Assembly: GCF_036429475.1 (NCBI RefSeq)
Contig: NZ_CP144125.1
Coordinates: 372,001-436,000 of the forward strand
Source: Halalkalicoccus sp. CGA53
Lineage (GTDB): Archaea; Halobacteriota; Halobacteria; Halobacteriales; Halalkalicoccaceae
Direction of reading: 5' to 3'
DNA: 64,000 nt
Shown: in pieces, positions 17,768 to 27,082 of the stretch
Layout of the letters: every line of letters starts with the position of its first letter
How positions within the stretch are numbered: the stretch's first letter is position 1
Program-made: the position numbers and the translations under genes
The notes under the pieces: generated by a model
Databases searched by the model: none
Told to the model about the DNA's origin: nothing
Seen by the model: only the letters and a program-made list of their open reading frames with translations

Positions 17768-19048
17768 TTAGAACCGCTCGACCGTGTTCAGTGCGTTGAC
17801 GCGCCCCGCGCCGAGTTCGGAGTCGCCGCGGTTGTCCGCGACCTCCGCTCCCTGTCGGATGGCTTCGAGTACTTGCTCCGGGTTCGCGCCCTCATCGAGT
17901 TCGCGCACGAGTGCGGCAAGACCAGTGACCTGCGGAGCCGCCATCGATGTCCCCGCCAACCACGCGTACCCATCGGGGTACGTCGAGAACACGAGATTGA
18001 GTGGGTATGGCCACTCCACCTCGTCGGGGTCTTCAATGAGCGTCTTCTCCAGCGTCTCGTAGCCGCCACCGGGCGCGCCGATGTCGACGTCGTTCCGCCC
18101 CCAGTTCGAGTAGAACGTGAGTTTGTCGTTCGGCCCAGTGGCGCTAACGCCGATGACCCCCGATAGCCCGTTCCAGAGACGGAGCCAGCCACCCTGTAGG
18201 TTGGTCTCGTCGTTGCCAGCCGACCCGACGTACAGTGTTCCCTTGCGTCGCCCGTAGTTGGCGACCGGTTCGAACATCTGGCGGTACATCCCGACGTTGT
18301 CGTCGAATTCGGCGAACTCCTGCGGAGCCATCATGAAGCCGAGGCTGATGTTGGCGGCATCCGTGCCGACGTCGGCGGCGTACTCCATCCCGACCATGAT
18401 GTCGCCGAACGTACCGGTGCCGTACCCCAGTACGTCCACGGAGACAATTGTCGCGTCGGGGGCCGTCCCGGTCATGACCTCTTCGCCAGTCGCGGCCGCC
18501 GTTCCCGCAACGTGGGTACCATGTCCGTTCGGGTCGCCTATGTGGTCCTCGACTTCGCCGTCGATGATAGCGGCGCTGTCGTCGACGTTGAGGTTCGAGA
18601 GGTCGGGATGGGTCTCGTCGACGCCCGTGTCGATAATCGCTACCGTCGTCCCTTCGCCCGTGGCGTGCTCCCGTGCTTCGCGTACCTCCTGTACTTGCTT
18701 GTCCCACAGAAGCGAATCGTAGACGTCGTCGGGTTCGTCCGGAATCTCGTCGTGCTCGTCCTCGATGACCGGTTCAAGTTCGACTTCGAGGTCCCGCACC
18801 GCGGCGGTGACGCCTCGGGCGCGTTCGAGGTCGTCGACCGCGTCGTCCGGACCAGCGACCAACAAAACCCTTCCGTCCGGGAGTTCGTTCAGTATGTCGA
18901 ACCCAGCGGATTCCACGTCGGCCCCCCCTCCGTTCGTCCGCGCGATGTAACGCGCCTGTCCGTCGCTCGCCGATGCAAGGCCGCTGAACAGCAGTGTTGC
19001 TCCGGTTGCGCCTGCGCCTTTGACTATTGATCGCCTGGTGTACTTCAT
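17768..19048 (-). CDS. Tat-exported subtilisin-like serine protease (S8, halolysin type)
   Basis: A 426-residue secreted protease. The N-terminus TRRSIVKGAGATGATLLFSG is a twin-arginine signal with an Ala-rich cleavage region near residue 28. Residues 30-95 look like an I9-type propeptide. The triad is complete: D140 in VAIIDTGVDETHPDL, H176 in NGHGTHVAGT and S368 in AGTSMAAPQVTG, with oxyanion N279 in VGSAGND. It lacks the C-terminal extension of classical halolysins. A good promoter lies at 19071-19082. The gene is intact, in contrast to its surroundings. It would act outside the cell on proteins. Confidence 0.9.
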   Translation of the reverse strand: MKYTRRSIVKGAGATGATLLFSGLASASDGQARYIARTNGGGADVESAGFDILNELPDGRVLLVAGPDDAVDDLERARGVTAAVRDLEVELEPVIEDEHDEIPDEPDDVYDSLLWDKQVQEVREAREHATGEGTTVAIIDTGVDETHPDLSNLNVDDSAAIIDGEVEDHIGDPNGHGTHVAGTAAATGEEVMTGTAPDATIVSVDVLGYGTGTFGDIMVGMEYAADVGTDAANISLGFMMAPQEFAEFDDNVGMYRQMFEPVANYGRRKGTLYVGSAGNDETNLQGGWLRLWNGLSGVIGVSATGPNDKLTFYSNWGRNDVDIGAPGGGYETLEKTLIEDPDEVEWPYPLNLVFSTYPDGYAWLAGTSMAAPQVTGLAALVRELDEGANPEQVLEAIRQGAEVADNRGDSELGAGRVNALNTVERF

Positions 19049-19070
19049 AGTACGAATGTCAGTCCATTCA

Positions 19071-19082
19071 TATTATACTTAA
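19071..19082 (-). promoter_or_regulatory. TATA box for the subtilisin-like gene
   Basis: Minus strand AAGTATAATATG sits 23-34 bases upstream of the ATG at 19048, in a markedly A/T-rich stretch. Confidence 0.5.
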
Positions 19083-19360
19083 GTGTGTCGAATGTATATA
19101 ATGGTTTAATACCGAGATGGTCACGAACGCAGTCCCTCGCTTGCTCGGGGTTAGAACCATCGTGCTGCACTCATCCTCTAAGTCTTGCAGGTGAATGCTA
19201 TTTGGGATCGGATAGATAGGATGAACCGTGTAAGGTACGTGCGTAAATGTCGCCTGAGATTGTGTTCGATTTACGAACCTTGTGATCGCTCACTACCGCT
19301 CAGAAATTATTCAGAGCGAGTCATCCTATACTCATGGCTGTCCGCTCGCAGACGGCGTCG
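19083..19360. other. Intergenic stretch, nothing recognised
   Basis: No coding frame is convincing. CTAAGTCTTGCA at about 19172-19183 also occurs at about 20705-20716, on the other side of the next gene. Confidence 0.35.
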
Positions 19361-20500
19361 TTACCGGACCTTTCCTCTCGCCTGTACCGCCCAGAACTCT
19401 TCGACCCGGTCATCGCGAACGCCGATGATGAGGTCGTGGAGGTTAATCGTCGTACAGACATGGGGGACAATGAATTCCAGTCGGTCGCCGACCGCAAACG
19501 ACTCGTCTGAGGCGCTGGTGTCAATCCAACCGTGTTCCTCACTGGCGTTGACGTACTCGATGTCGTCACGATTCTTGGGGACTGGCATTTGAGGTTTATC
19601 CAGCGAGAACGTCTTGCTTCCCCCGTCGACTATGAGTCTATCGTCGTCCGGTACGGAGATGACCGTCGTGAGGACCGTCGCCGCACAGTCGTCCTTCGAC
19701 ACCTCCCACGGCCGGAGTTCAAGTTCCCCGACGTCGTTGAAGGGGTACATTCCCGGATTGATCTCTGTGACCACCGGATGCTTGCCACTGTACCCTGACG
19801 TCGCTGTCCCGCCGACCTTCACCTCTTCTACGGAGATTCCAGCAGCCTCGATGTCCTCGACCACGTTCTGGGCTAATTCCATCGCCTCCCAGCACAGCTC
19901 GTCGAACTCCGATTCGGTCTCGGCTTCGGCTTTCACGTGCGACTCGTACGCGAGGACGCCGTCGAACTCAAGATTGGCCGCCTCGTCGACCCGTTCCGCG
20001 AGAGCCACGGCCTCGGGGCCAGGACCGACGCCAGTTCTATGCAATCCCACGTCGATCTCAAGGATGACGTCGACCGTCGTTTCGTGGTCGCGAGCGGCGT
20101 CCTGGAGGATGTCTATCGTCGCGGCCGAGTCAACTGTCGTCGCCAGCTTCTCGACCTTCTGCGAGAGCCAACAGAACCGGTCGAGTTTCCGTTCGCCGAC
20201 GACCTGATACGAGAGATAGATGTCGTCGATTCCGTTTCGCGCCATCGTTTCCACCTCTCCCAGTGTTTGACAGCAGATACCGCCACCACCCGTCATCCCG
20301 TCTTCGAGTGCCGCGAGTTCGGCGTTCTTGTGTGTCTTGACGTGTGAACGGAGCACGACGTCGTTCTTGTCGGCGAAAGCGACGTATTGTTCGATGTTTC
20401 GCTCCATCGTATCGATATCGCCGAGCAACGCCGGGGTTTCGAGATCATCGACCGGTTGATAGATCGTCGGTCCCATCTCGTCTGTCGTCCTAATAGACAT
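19361..20500 (-). CDS. DSD1-family PLP enzyme (D-threonine aldolase / D-serine dehydratase-like)
   Basis: A fold-type III PLP enzyme of about 379 residues with an alanine-racemase-like barrel. The Schiff-base lysine lies in SHVKTHKN (around residue 55), and EIDVGLHRTG and GGTATSG are phosphate/PLP-binding elements. The C-terminal domain has the metal-binding His-x-Cys pair in VPHVCTTINLHD, typical of metal-dependent D-threonine aldolases and D-serine dehydratases. It acts on D-hydroxy amino acids in the cytosol. I chose MSIRTTDEM as the start. Genes on either side do not specify the substrate. Confidence 0.82.
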   Translation of the reverse strand: MSIRTTDEMGPTIYQPVDDLETPALLGDIDTMERNIEQYVAFADKNDVVLRSHVKTHKNAELAALEDGMTGGGGICCQTLGEVETMARNGIDDIYLSYQVVGERKLDRFCWLSQKVEKLATTVDSAATIDILQDAARDHETTVDVILEIDVGLHRTGVGPGPEAVALAERVDEAANLEFDGVLAYESHVKAEAETESEFDELCWEAMELAQNVVEDIEAAGISVEEVKVGGTATSGYSGKHPVVTEINPGMYPFNDVGELELRPWEVSKDDCAATVLTTVISVPDDDRLIVDGGSKTFSLDKPQMPVPKNRDDIEYVNASEEHGWIDTSASDESFAVGDRLEFIVPHVCTTINLHDLIIGVRDDRVEEFWAVQARGKVR

Positions 20501-20783
20501 ATCTCGATGAAGGCCCCTTGGATACAATAACATGGGGTTTTAACAAAAGATGATAGCAGATCCTGTTCAGTACCGGCGCGATTATTCATAGAGATCCTGC
20601 GACCGTCGTAAAGAGCTGGATTGACGGAACACGTCAGCAAGATCCGCAATTCTAAAACGGCTGATTCAACCAATTCGGCTTGAATATAATATGGGTCCCA
20701 TGTTCTAAGTCTTGCACGCCGATTCAACATATCTTTATTCTGTCATACTGGAAAGTATGAGGATCTACGCTAATCCCTATGAA

Positions 20784-21005
20784 TTAATCCGGATCAGTAT
20801 CGTCATCCTCCTCTTCCGGCACTTCCTCGGTATCGTCTTCTTCTTCGTCTAATTCAGGTTCGTCCTCTCCAGGCTGTTCTGCGGCATCGTCCTCCTCTTC
20901 AGCATCGTCCCCTGCTGCTTCGGATTCCTCACCCTCATTATCTGTACAACCTGCAAGGAGTAGTGTTCCTGTTCCAATCGCCAGTATAAACGATCTTCGT
21001 ATCAT
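20784..21005 (-). CDS. Short acidic lipoprotein
   Basis: A 73-residue protein with the lipobox LLLAGC (Cys near residue 20) after MIRRSFILAIGTG, and a tail almost entirely of Asp/Glu. A membrane-anchored acidic stalk with no folded domain. It follows the CuA lipoprotein gene on the same strand after a 230-bp gap, so co-transcription is uncertain. Function unknown. Confidence 0.6.
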   Translation of the reverse strand: MIRRSFILAIGTGTLLLAGCTDNEGEESEAAGDDAEEEDDAAEQPGEDEPELDEEEDDTEEVPEEEDDDTDPD

Positions 21006-21235
21006 GCCCTTTGATCTCACCTCGGAGTGATAGTATTATGGGTATAGGGATTTCTCGACAGCTGAGGCAAATACGGATAAAACTGCACTATTGAATAGTG
21101 GTGGTTCAGCACTACCGTCAATCCTATGTGCCCTGTCAGGAGTTCTCAACGACGATCCTCAGCGTCGGTTCGAATAGTTCGCGCTCAGAGACCGTATTCA
21201 ACACGGCAGATAAAACTGGAGGTAGCTTCGCGTAG

Positions 21236-21685
21236 CTATTCCTCAACAAGGAAGGTACCAGTCATCCCGGTATGACCGTCACTGCACGGAACCGTGCATC
21301 TAATTTCGAACTCTCCTGGCTCGTCAGCAAGAAAGACCGTTGAATCGACTGCACCTCGTGTTGCTTCGACTTCTACCCCATAGGTTTCGATTCCAAATCC
21401 GTGACCCATGTGGTATCCATCATCGAGCGAGGTCATTGCCAGACCGACCTGATCGTCCAGCGAGACCGTCACTGGTTCGTCGGATCCGGGACTAAACTCA
21501 TACGAGCGAGCTTCTACGTATATTTCTTGGTCGACATCTCCTTCAAAATCCACCCTACTGTGCCACGAATCCTCCGAAACCTCACTCTCATCGTCTTCCT
21601 CTTCCGGTTCGTCGTCACCTTGGATGCAACCGGTCGCACTCACTATCGGCAAACTCGCGATAGTTAGCAATTTACGCCGTTTCAA
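21236..21685 (-). CDS. CuA-type cupredoxin lipoprotein
   Basis: About 149 residues, starting at a TTG eight bases after the preceding stop (MKRRKLLTIASLP) with a lipobox ending SATGC (Cys20). An acidic linker precedes a single cupredoxin domain. The binuclear CuA ligands are present: H95 in GYHMGHGFG, and C130, C134, H138 and M141 in CTVPCSDGHTGM. The C-x3-C-x3-H-x2-M spacing and the 35-residue gap from the first His are those of cytochrome oxidase subunit II. It lacks the two N-terminal TM helices of CoxB. Probably an outer-face one-electron carrier. It is the last gene of the Mo-hydroxylase operon. Confidence 0.75.
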   Translation of the reverse strand: MKRRKLLTIASLPIVSATGCIQGDDEPEEEDDESEVSEDSWHSRVDFEGDVDQEIYVEARSYEFSPGSDEPVTVSLDDQVGLAMTSLDDGYHMGHGFGIETYGVEVEATRGAVDSTVFLADEPGEFEIRCTVPCSDGHTGMTGTFLVEE

Positions 21686-21692
21686 GATTATC

Positions 21693-22682
21693 TCATTTAG
21701 CGCTTGCGAGCCCTCGCTCCAGAACGTTTCGAGCCAAGGGGATCTTGTACTCGTTCGTCGGATACGGGTCAGCATTCGGTAGAATCGATTCTGCTGCCTG
21801 CTCGATTCTCGACTCGCTTAATTCGTTCCCATTGATCACTTCTTCTGCTTCTGTCAACCGTTTCGGAACCGGTGCGAGCCCGTTACTAACCAATCTCGAA
21901 TCAGAAACCGATCCCCCGGAATTCGAGATCGTGACAGCCAAGTTCAAGAGTGCGAAGTCCCATGCCTCACGATCACGAACCTTCTCGTAGTAATACGTCG
22001 CTCCCTGCCACGTAGCGGGGACGATTATCTCTTTGAGGACCTCTCGCTGTGAGAGGGTGTTCATCACAGTTATATTGGTTTCCGGGCCGACGAAGAAATC
22101 TTCGACAGACTGCCTTCGCTCTCCAGAGGGGCCCTCTATGAGGACCTCTGCGTCCAGTGCGATCAGTGCGGGCGCAACGTCTGAAGGGTTCGCAGTAATA
22201 CAGCGAGAATAATCGGTAAGAGCATGCTCACGTGCGTCCCCGGTCGTCGCATAGCACGTGTTTCCACCTGCTCGATAGCAGTCGAAATCTTCTCGATAGT
22301 ACCAGCATCGAGAGTCCTGCGCTAGGTTCCCACCAATCGTTCCTTGGTTTCGAATCTGCGGTGTGGCGACTGCGTCAGCTGATTCTGCGATAATAGGGTA
22401 GTCGTCCTGAACCATACCATCCCGGCTGACATCGCTCAGTGATGTTAGTGCACCTATACGTAGGCCCCCATCGTCCGATTCCTCTACTCCATGGAGGTCA
22501 TCGATGTTTTTCAGATCTACAACAACATCCGGAGCACGAGAGCGGTTTTTCAACCACTCCATTTCGTCTGTGTTCCCCGCAATAAGGGTAGCGTCTCCGC
22601 CGTACTCCTCAAGGACGCTAATCGCGTCACTCACGGAGCTGGCATCGACGTGCCTGTGCGGGGGAATCATGTCGTCTTGCAT
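21693..22682 (-). CDS. Mo-hydroxylase FAD subunit (CoxM/HcrB/PaoB-like)
   Basis: A 329-residue FAD-binding subunit of the xanthine-oxidase family. The FAD motifs are LIAGNTDEMEWL (about 33-44) and ATPQIRNQGTIGGNLAQDS (106-124). An insertion with four cysteines (C126, C135, C143, C161) follows directly, as in HcrB and PaoB where a [4Fe-4S] cluster sits, although the spacing differs. It transfers electrons from the [2Fe-2S] subunit to FAD. It starts five bases after the catalytic gene, on the same transcript. No signal peptide, so any export would be as a complex with the Tat-bearing small subunit. Confidence 0.88.
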   Translation of the reverse strand: MQDDMIPPHRHVDASSVSDAISVLEEYGGDATLIAGNTDEMEWLKNRSRAPDVVVDLKNIDDLHGVEESDDGGLRIGALTSLSDVSRDGMVQDDYPIIAESADAVATPQIRNQGTIGGNLAQDSRCWYYREDFDCYRAGGNTCYATTGDAREHALTDYSRCITANPSDVAPALIALDAEVLIEGPSGERRQSVEDFFVGPETNITVMNTLSQREVLKEIIVPATWQGATYYYEKVRDREAWDFALLNLAVTISNSGGSVSDSRLVSNGLAPVPKRLTEAEEVINGNELSESRIEQAAESILPNADPYPTNEYKIPLARNVLERGLASAK

Positions 22683-22687
22683 GCAAT

Positions 22688-25093
22688 TTACACCTCCGCC
22701 TCACCGTTTTCGAGTGCATCGAGTACCTTGTTCGGAAGCATGGGTGGCTCAAGATCTGTGCCGAGGGCGTTGTAGACCGCATTGGCGACCGCAACGGCAC
22801 CGGCACCGTAGGGTGGCTCACCGATACCCTTCGCTCCGTGAGCACCGAAGGGATCAGGCTCGTCAACAGCGCTTCCATCAGTAGATCCATAATCCAGAAT
22901 GGACGGAGTCTTGTTGGTGTACCAGTCAGTATTGTAGGGGATGCCCGTTTCTTCGTCGAAATTATAGTGCTCGTACAACGCGTAACCCAGCCCCTGTAAT
23001 AGTCCACCTTCGACCTGGCCTTTAACGCTGATCGGATGTATCACAGTACCACAGTCGGAGACACCACGCAGATCCTCAACGACTATATTCCCGGTTGCGA
23101 TATCGATGGAGACCTCAGCCATCCCAGCACAGTACGAACGGACCATTGCTTCGCCCCCAGTATCCTCGGGAGAAGTAAACCCGAAAGCAACGAGTCCCTC
23201 GCCGATAGCATCCTGAGCACCCGCGATAGTCACAGGATTGAGGTCGTCTTCTTCTGGAATCTCCTCGCCAGAGTACCTACCCCCGAGTTCAACTGCGAGT
23301 TCCGCCGCTTCAGCGAATGTTAGTCCGGAGCCTTCGTCTTCTTCGTGATATACTTCGCCTCCTTCCACTACGTATTCATCAGCTTCTCCACCTAGTTCCT
23401 CCGCTGCAATCTCCTGTAGATACTCGATAGCTGTTTCCGCCGCTCTATGTTGGGTCAAGCTTTCAGTGAATATGGTGTTTGAGCCAGCCTGAATTACAGA
23501 CCACGATTGGTTGTCATTTCGTCCCCATTTGACAACGACATCTTCCCACGGTACTCTGAGTGTTTCAGCGGCAGCACGCGAAACCCCTGCGTAAGAATAC
23601 GTGCCTAGATTTCCAATTCCCGTTCGGACCTCTACCTCGCCTTCGGGTGTGATGACGATTAGACCGTCGAAACCAACGGAACCAGCACCGTGCTCAGCCA
23701 CACCCATACCGACACCGATCAGACGGCCATCTTCGATAGATCCGTTCCGTTCTACACGTTCATCGTACTCGAAATCTTCAGCGATCACGTCGAGCGCCTC
23801 CACCATGTACGCTGAAGTATTCGGTGCTTGGCTCTCCCCGATGGGATCTCCGTGGTCAGCTGCATTCATTCTCCACAGGTCAAACACGTCGATTCCCAGT
23901 TCATCGGCGGCTTTGCCCATCGTAGGTGCAAGCGCCAACGCTAACTGATTCTCTCCTGGACCTCGCATGGCCCAGCGTTTCGGAGTGTTAGTGTACACTC
24001 CACATCCTTCAACGCTCATGTTCGGTGGGTTGAATAGTGCTGAGGCGGAGGTCGCTGCAGAATTGATACCGTTCAAACAACCTGTTTCATACCCACCGGC
24101 ATCCCCGATCATCTGAATATCTATCGCCGTCATCTCGCCGTCACTAGTGAAGCCGATCCGGAATTTGAAGATTACCTGGGTTCGACCGTTACCCCAGAAG
24201 AACTCCTCTTTCCGCGTTCCACGAAGTTTCACGGGTCGGTTCGCTTCGCGAGAGAGAATCGCCGGAGCAGCCATGGCTGGGTAAGCACTCGCTTTCGAAC
24301 CGAACCCACCACCACAGTAGTTCGCGATGAACGTGAGATCGTCGAGTTCCATCTCGAGATAGCCAGCTAAACCAGCCGCAGCCGTTTGGACACTCTGGCA
24401 AGAGGCGTAAACGGTGAGATCTCCGCTGCTGTCCCAGTCTGCGACGGTCGAGCGCGGCTCCATTGGGTTCTGAGGAACCGAATGCGCCCGTTGGACGTCT
24501 TCGATGATTACATCTGCCTCGCTGAATCCCTCGTCTACATCACCGAAAGACCAGCCGTAGTTCATCTCGCCCGGATTCTCCGGGAAATCGCCACTGAAAT
24601 CGGCCTCGTCCCACTTTATTGTCTGTACCTCACCGTCGTCTCCAGGAGCGTTGCCGTCTAATCGGGCGTTCGGTCCACCTGGCTTCAGGGTCTCGATTGG
24701 ATCGATTACATGCTCGAGAACCCGATACTCCACGTCTATTGCTTCGACGGCAGCAGCAGCAGTGTACTCGTCGACTGCCGCCACGGCTGCGACTGGTGTT
24801 CCATAACAGCGAGGTTCCTGATCGAACGCAGGCTGCATCGATTCGATTCCATCCGATTGCTCACCTCCCGGCGCGTCTTCGAACGTAACGACCGCCTCTA
24901 CCCCCGACATTTGTTCCGCTTCAGATGTATCAATATGCTCAACAAGCGCGTGAGCGTACGGCGACTTCACTGTCTTCGCGTGAAGCATATTGTCAAGCAT
25001 GTAATCCTCGGCGTATCTCGCTCGCCCAGTTACCTTCGCAACGGAGTCTGGTGGAGTGAAATCCTGACCGATGTACATATAATCTTCAGACAT
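22688..25093 (-). CDS. Mo-hydroxylase catalytic molybdopterin subunit (xanthine dehydrogenase family)
   Basis: An 801-residue large subunit. The N-terminal aldehyde-oxidase domain begins DSVAKVTGRARYAEDY. Cofactor motifs CGGGFGSKASAYPAMA (about 278-293) and MRGPGENQ (about 374-381) are present, and the catalytic glutamate is in AKGIGEPPYGAGA near the C-terminus. It lacks the AYRCSF active-site loop of form-I CO dehydrogenase, so it is not a CO dehydrogenase. No signal peptide. The ATG at 25093 (MSEDYMYIG) is two bases past the upstream stop, indicating translational coupling. The reaction is probably hydroxylation of an aldehyde or aromatic heterocycle; substrate unknown. Confidence 0.9.
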   Translation of the reverse strand: MSEDYMYIGQDFTPPDSVAKVTGRARYAEDYMLDNMLHAKTVKSPYAHALVEHIDTSEAEQMSGVEAVVTFEDAPGGEQSDGIESMQPAFDQEPRCYGTPVAAVAAVDEYTAAAAVEAIDVEYRVLEHVIDPIETLKPGGPNARLDGNAPGDDGEVQTIKWDEADFSGDFPENPGEMNYGWSFGDVDEGFSEADVIIEDVQRAHSVPQNPMEPRSTVADWDSSGDLTVYASCQSVQTAAAGLAGYLEMELDDLTFIANYCGGGFGSKASAYPAMAAPAILSREANRPVKLRGTRKEEFFWGNGRTQVIFKFRIGFTSDGEMTAIDIQMIGDAGGYETGCLNGINSAATSASALFNPPNMSVEGCGVYTNTPKRWAMRGPGENQLALALAPTMGKAADELGIDVFDLWRMNAADHGDPIGESQAPNTSAYMVEALDVIAEDFEYDERVERNGSIEDGRLIGVGMGVAEHGAGSVGFDGLIVITPEGEVEVRTGIGNLGTYSYAGVSRAAAETLRVPWEDVVVKWGRNDNQSWSVIQAGSNTIFTESLTQHRAAETAIEYLQEIAAEELGGEADEYVVEGGEVYHEEDEGSGLTFAEAAELAVELGGRYSGEEIPEEDDLNPVTIAGAQDAIGEGLVAFGFTSPEDTGGEAMVRSYCAGMAEVSIDIATGNIVVEDLRGVSDCGTVIHPISVKGQVEGGLLQGLGYALYEHYNFDEETGIPYNTDWYTNKTPSILDYGSTDGSAVDEPDPFGAHGAKGIGEPPYGAGAVAVANAVYNALGTDLEPPMLPNKVLDALENGEAEV

Positions 25094-25095
25094 GA

Positions 25096-25782
25096 TTACA
25101 TCCTCTCCGCTGCTTCTAGTACACCCTGAATCTCCTGTTCGTAATTTCCGCACCGACAAAGAACACCTGATAACGCTTGACGGACCTCTTCGCGCGACGG
25201 ATCACCATTCTCATCCAACAAGGCCTTTCCAGACATGATCATTCCAGGAGTACAGTAAGCACACTGTCCACCCATGGTTTCGATGAACGCTTCTTGCAGG
25301 GGGTGGAGCTGGCCGTTTTCCTCTAACCCTTCAATGGTGACGATCTCTTTTCCAACTGCGTCACGAGTGAAGTACGTACAGCCATAGATGGGCTCACCAT
25401 CTACCTCGATGGTACAGGCACCACACATCGCTCGATCACAGCCAAACTTCCCGCCAGTAAGACCCATCTTGTACCGAAGAGTCTCCAGTAGGCGCTCTTG
25501 ATCGTCAACGTTCACGTGGCGGGTTTCACCGTTGACGTTCAATTGGATCTGATTCGAGAAACGCTCTCGGAGGGTCGGCTCCGCGGCGACTCTACTTTGG
25601 CGGATGTTGTTGAACAGGTATACGTTGGCGGCAACAACACCACCCCCGATCACACCCTTGATCGTATCGCGACGAGAAAGGCTGAAACGAGTTTCTTCAC
25701 CATCAGACCTTCCACCATCCGTTGCAATTGATGGACAATCGCTACATGTCTCTTCATCGGTGCACTTGTCACCCTTTACCAT
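25096..25782 (-). CDS. Mo-hydroxylase [2Fe-2S] subunit with Tat motif
   Basis: A 228-residue subunit. The plant-type cluster is C115, C120, C123, C135 (FGCDRAMCGAC) and the helical cluster is C174, C177, C209, C211 (GQCAYCTPG, VLCRCGN). The N-terminus is unusual: CTDEETCSDC (C7, C13, C16) precedes a twin-arginine motif SRRDTIKG (36-43) and the hydrophobic stretch VIGGGVVAANVYLF. E. coli PaoA and related small subunits also carry the Tat signal that exports the whole complex. No obvious cleavage site follows, so it may stay as a membrane anchor. First gene of the four-gene operon; start taken at MVKGDKC. Confidence 0.88.
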   Translation of the reverse strand: MVKGDKCTDEETCSDCPSIATDGGRSDGEETRFSLSRRDTIKGVIGGGVVAANVYLFNNIRQSRVAAEPTLRERFSNQIQLNVNGETRHVNVDDQERLLETLRYKMGLTGGKFGCDRAMCGACTIEVDGEPIYGCTYFTRDAVGKEIVTIEGLEENGQLHPLQEAFIETMGGQCAYCTPGMIMSGKALLDENGDPSREEVRQALSGVLCRCGNYEQEIQGVLEAAERM

Positions 25783-26068
25783 ACCCCAATGTCTGTGTTC
25801 GCACAATAATAATAGGTCCGGTTGCGGATCGATTCTCTGTAAGTACAAACTCAGCTCTAGCCGTTTTTATGATATTCTCCGAGGATGTTATTAGATGGAT
25901 TGCGCTCCATATAAGAAGAAGATGGTAATCAGTCGGACCCCATCATCTCAAAGAAGAGTCATTTGAAAGAAAGATATCTTATTTTGAATCCTCTGATAGA
26001 ATATTTTACGATAATTGGAGAGAAAATGGGATCAGTAACTTTAATGCAGACTACTGATACCAGTTCTC
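25783..26068. promoter_or_regulatory. Divergent promoter region between Mo-hydroxylase operon and cytochrome b gene
   Basis: About 285 bp, strongly A/T-rich from 25895 to 26050, separating two divergently transcribed units. Both promoters must lie here. I do not see a clear operator palindrome. Confidence 0.4.
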
Positions 26069-27082
26069 ATGGTTGAACTCCTCGGATTCGAAATATTCCG
26101 ATACGAAAGGGCCGGAGGGCAAGAGATAGTGACCGGTCTCAGTTGGGACGTACTCTTGATACTCACCTTTATCGCGTTCTTCGTGTTTTTAATACACTTT
26201 ATCGTGAGGGACATCCTGAATCCAGCGGACCATTCCACTGCAAAAGACGGACCGTCTCCTCAAGAAGTAGAGAGAAATCTGGAACGACAGGGCATAGATG
26301 AAGTCCACAGGTTCACGGCTACTCAGCGAGCATCACACTGGATAATGGCGATCTCCGTGTTCCTCCTGATGCTCTCAGGATTCGTCCTTATGAATCCGAA
26401 TCTCACTCTTCAACCTCCTCTCGAGTTCTCCTGGTTAGACATTCATATAATCTTCAGCATAGTCTTCATCGGATACATAATATTCCATATCGGCCATGTT
26501 GCGTTTAAGGGAACATGGATGGCGATGTGGATCGGGCGTAGAGAGATCGAAGACCTCTGGATTCGATTCAACCATCTTATCGGTCGACGGGATGAATATC
26601 CCAGACAATTCAAGTACCCCAGCGCTCAGAAATTCCTTCACCTCGGAGTAACGGGGGCTTCTATCGGTGTAGTCATCACTGGTATCATACTGTTGCGCCG
26701 AGTCCCTATCCCAGGTCTCTGGGGTGAGACCCGAGAATTCACATTCCTCGGTATACAGTTCGGTATCGGTTTGGGGCAGCCAGGATGGGGACTCGTCACA
26801 TGGTCGTTCGTCCTACATGACCTCTTCGCGATTTTGCTCGTTGGGTTAGTTCTGGGTCACATATATTTCGCGCTGAGACCAGAGGAATGGGGGATCACGA
26901 AAAGCATGATCACTGGGTACGTTTCCCGAAACACGTATGCGGAGAAATACTCGCCTACTAGCTGGGATATCGGTGTTGGTGGTGGAACAGAGACACCAGC
27001 CACAGATGGTGGGTCAAGCGAAACAAGCCCCTCCAAGAAAGCTGATCAGAGGTCAGGCGAAAAAAAGAACCAGTCAGACTAA
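26069..27082 (+). CDS. Membrane b-type cytochrome (formate dehydrogenase gamma / Ni-Fe hydrogenase cyt b-like)
   Basis: 337 residues with about five TM helices. Candidate haem ligands are the histidines in QRASHWIMAISVF (about 90), FHIGHVAFKG (about 143-146) and VLHDLFAILLVGLVLGHIYF (about 251 and 264). The cytoplasmic-to-membrane QRASHW motif is typical of the FdhC/HyaC cytochrome b family, which passes electrons from a periplasm-side dehydrogenase to quinone. The C-terminus is Ser/Thr/Lys-rich. It is divergent from the Mo-hydroxylase operon and is a good candidate for its membrane electron acceptor. Confidence 0.82.
   Translation: MVELLGFEIFRYERAGGQEIVTGLSWDVLLILTFIAFFVFLIHFIVRDILNPADHSTAKDGPSPQEVERNLERQGIDEVHRFTATQRASHWIMAISVFLLMLSGFVLMNPNLTLQPPLEFSWLDIHIIFSIVFIGYIIFHIGHVAFKGTWMAMWIGRREIEDLWIRFNHLIGRRDEYPRQFKYPSAQKFLHLGVTGASIGVVITGIILLRRVPIPGLWGETREFTFLGIQFGIGLGQPGWGLVTWSFVLHDLFAILLVGLVLGHIYFALRPEEWGITKSMITGYVSRNTYAEKYSPTSWDIGVGGGTETPATDGGSSETSPSKKADQRSGEKKNQSD

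Noticed and set aside
19172-20716. CTAAGTCTTGCA on both sides of the DSD1-type gene as transposon ends
   Set aside because: Only 12 bp, direct orientation, no transposase or further homology.
21693-25782. CO dehydrogenase (form I)
   Set aside because: Operon resembles coxSLM, but the large subunit lacks the AYRCSF active-site loop, so CO oxidation is not supported.
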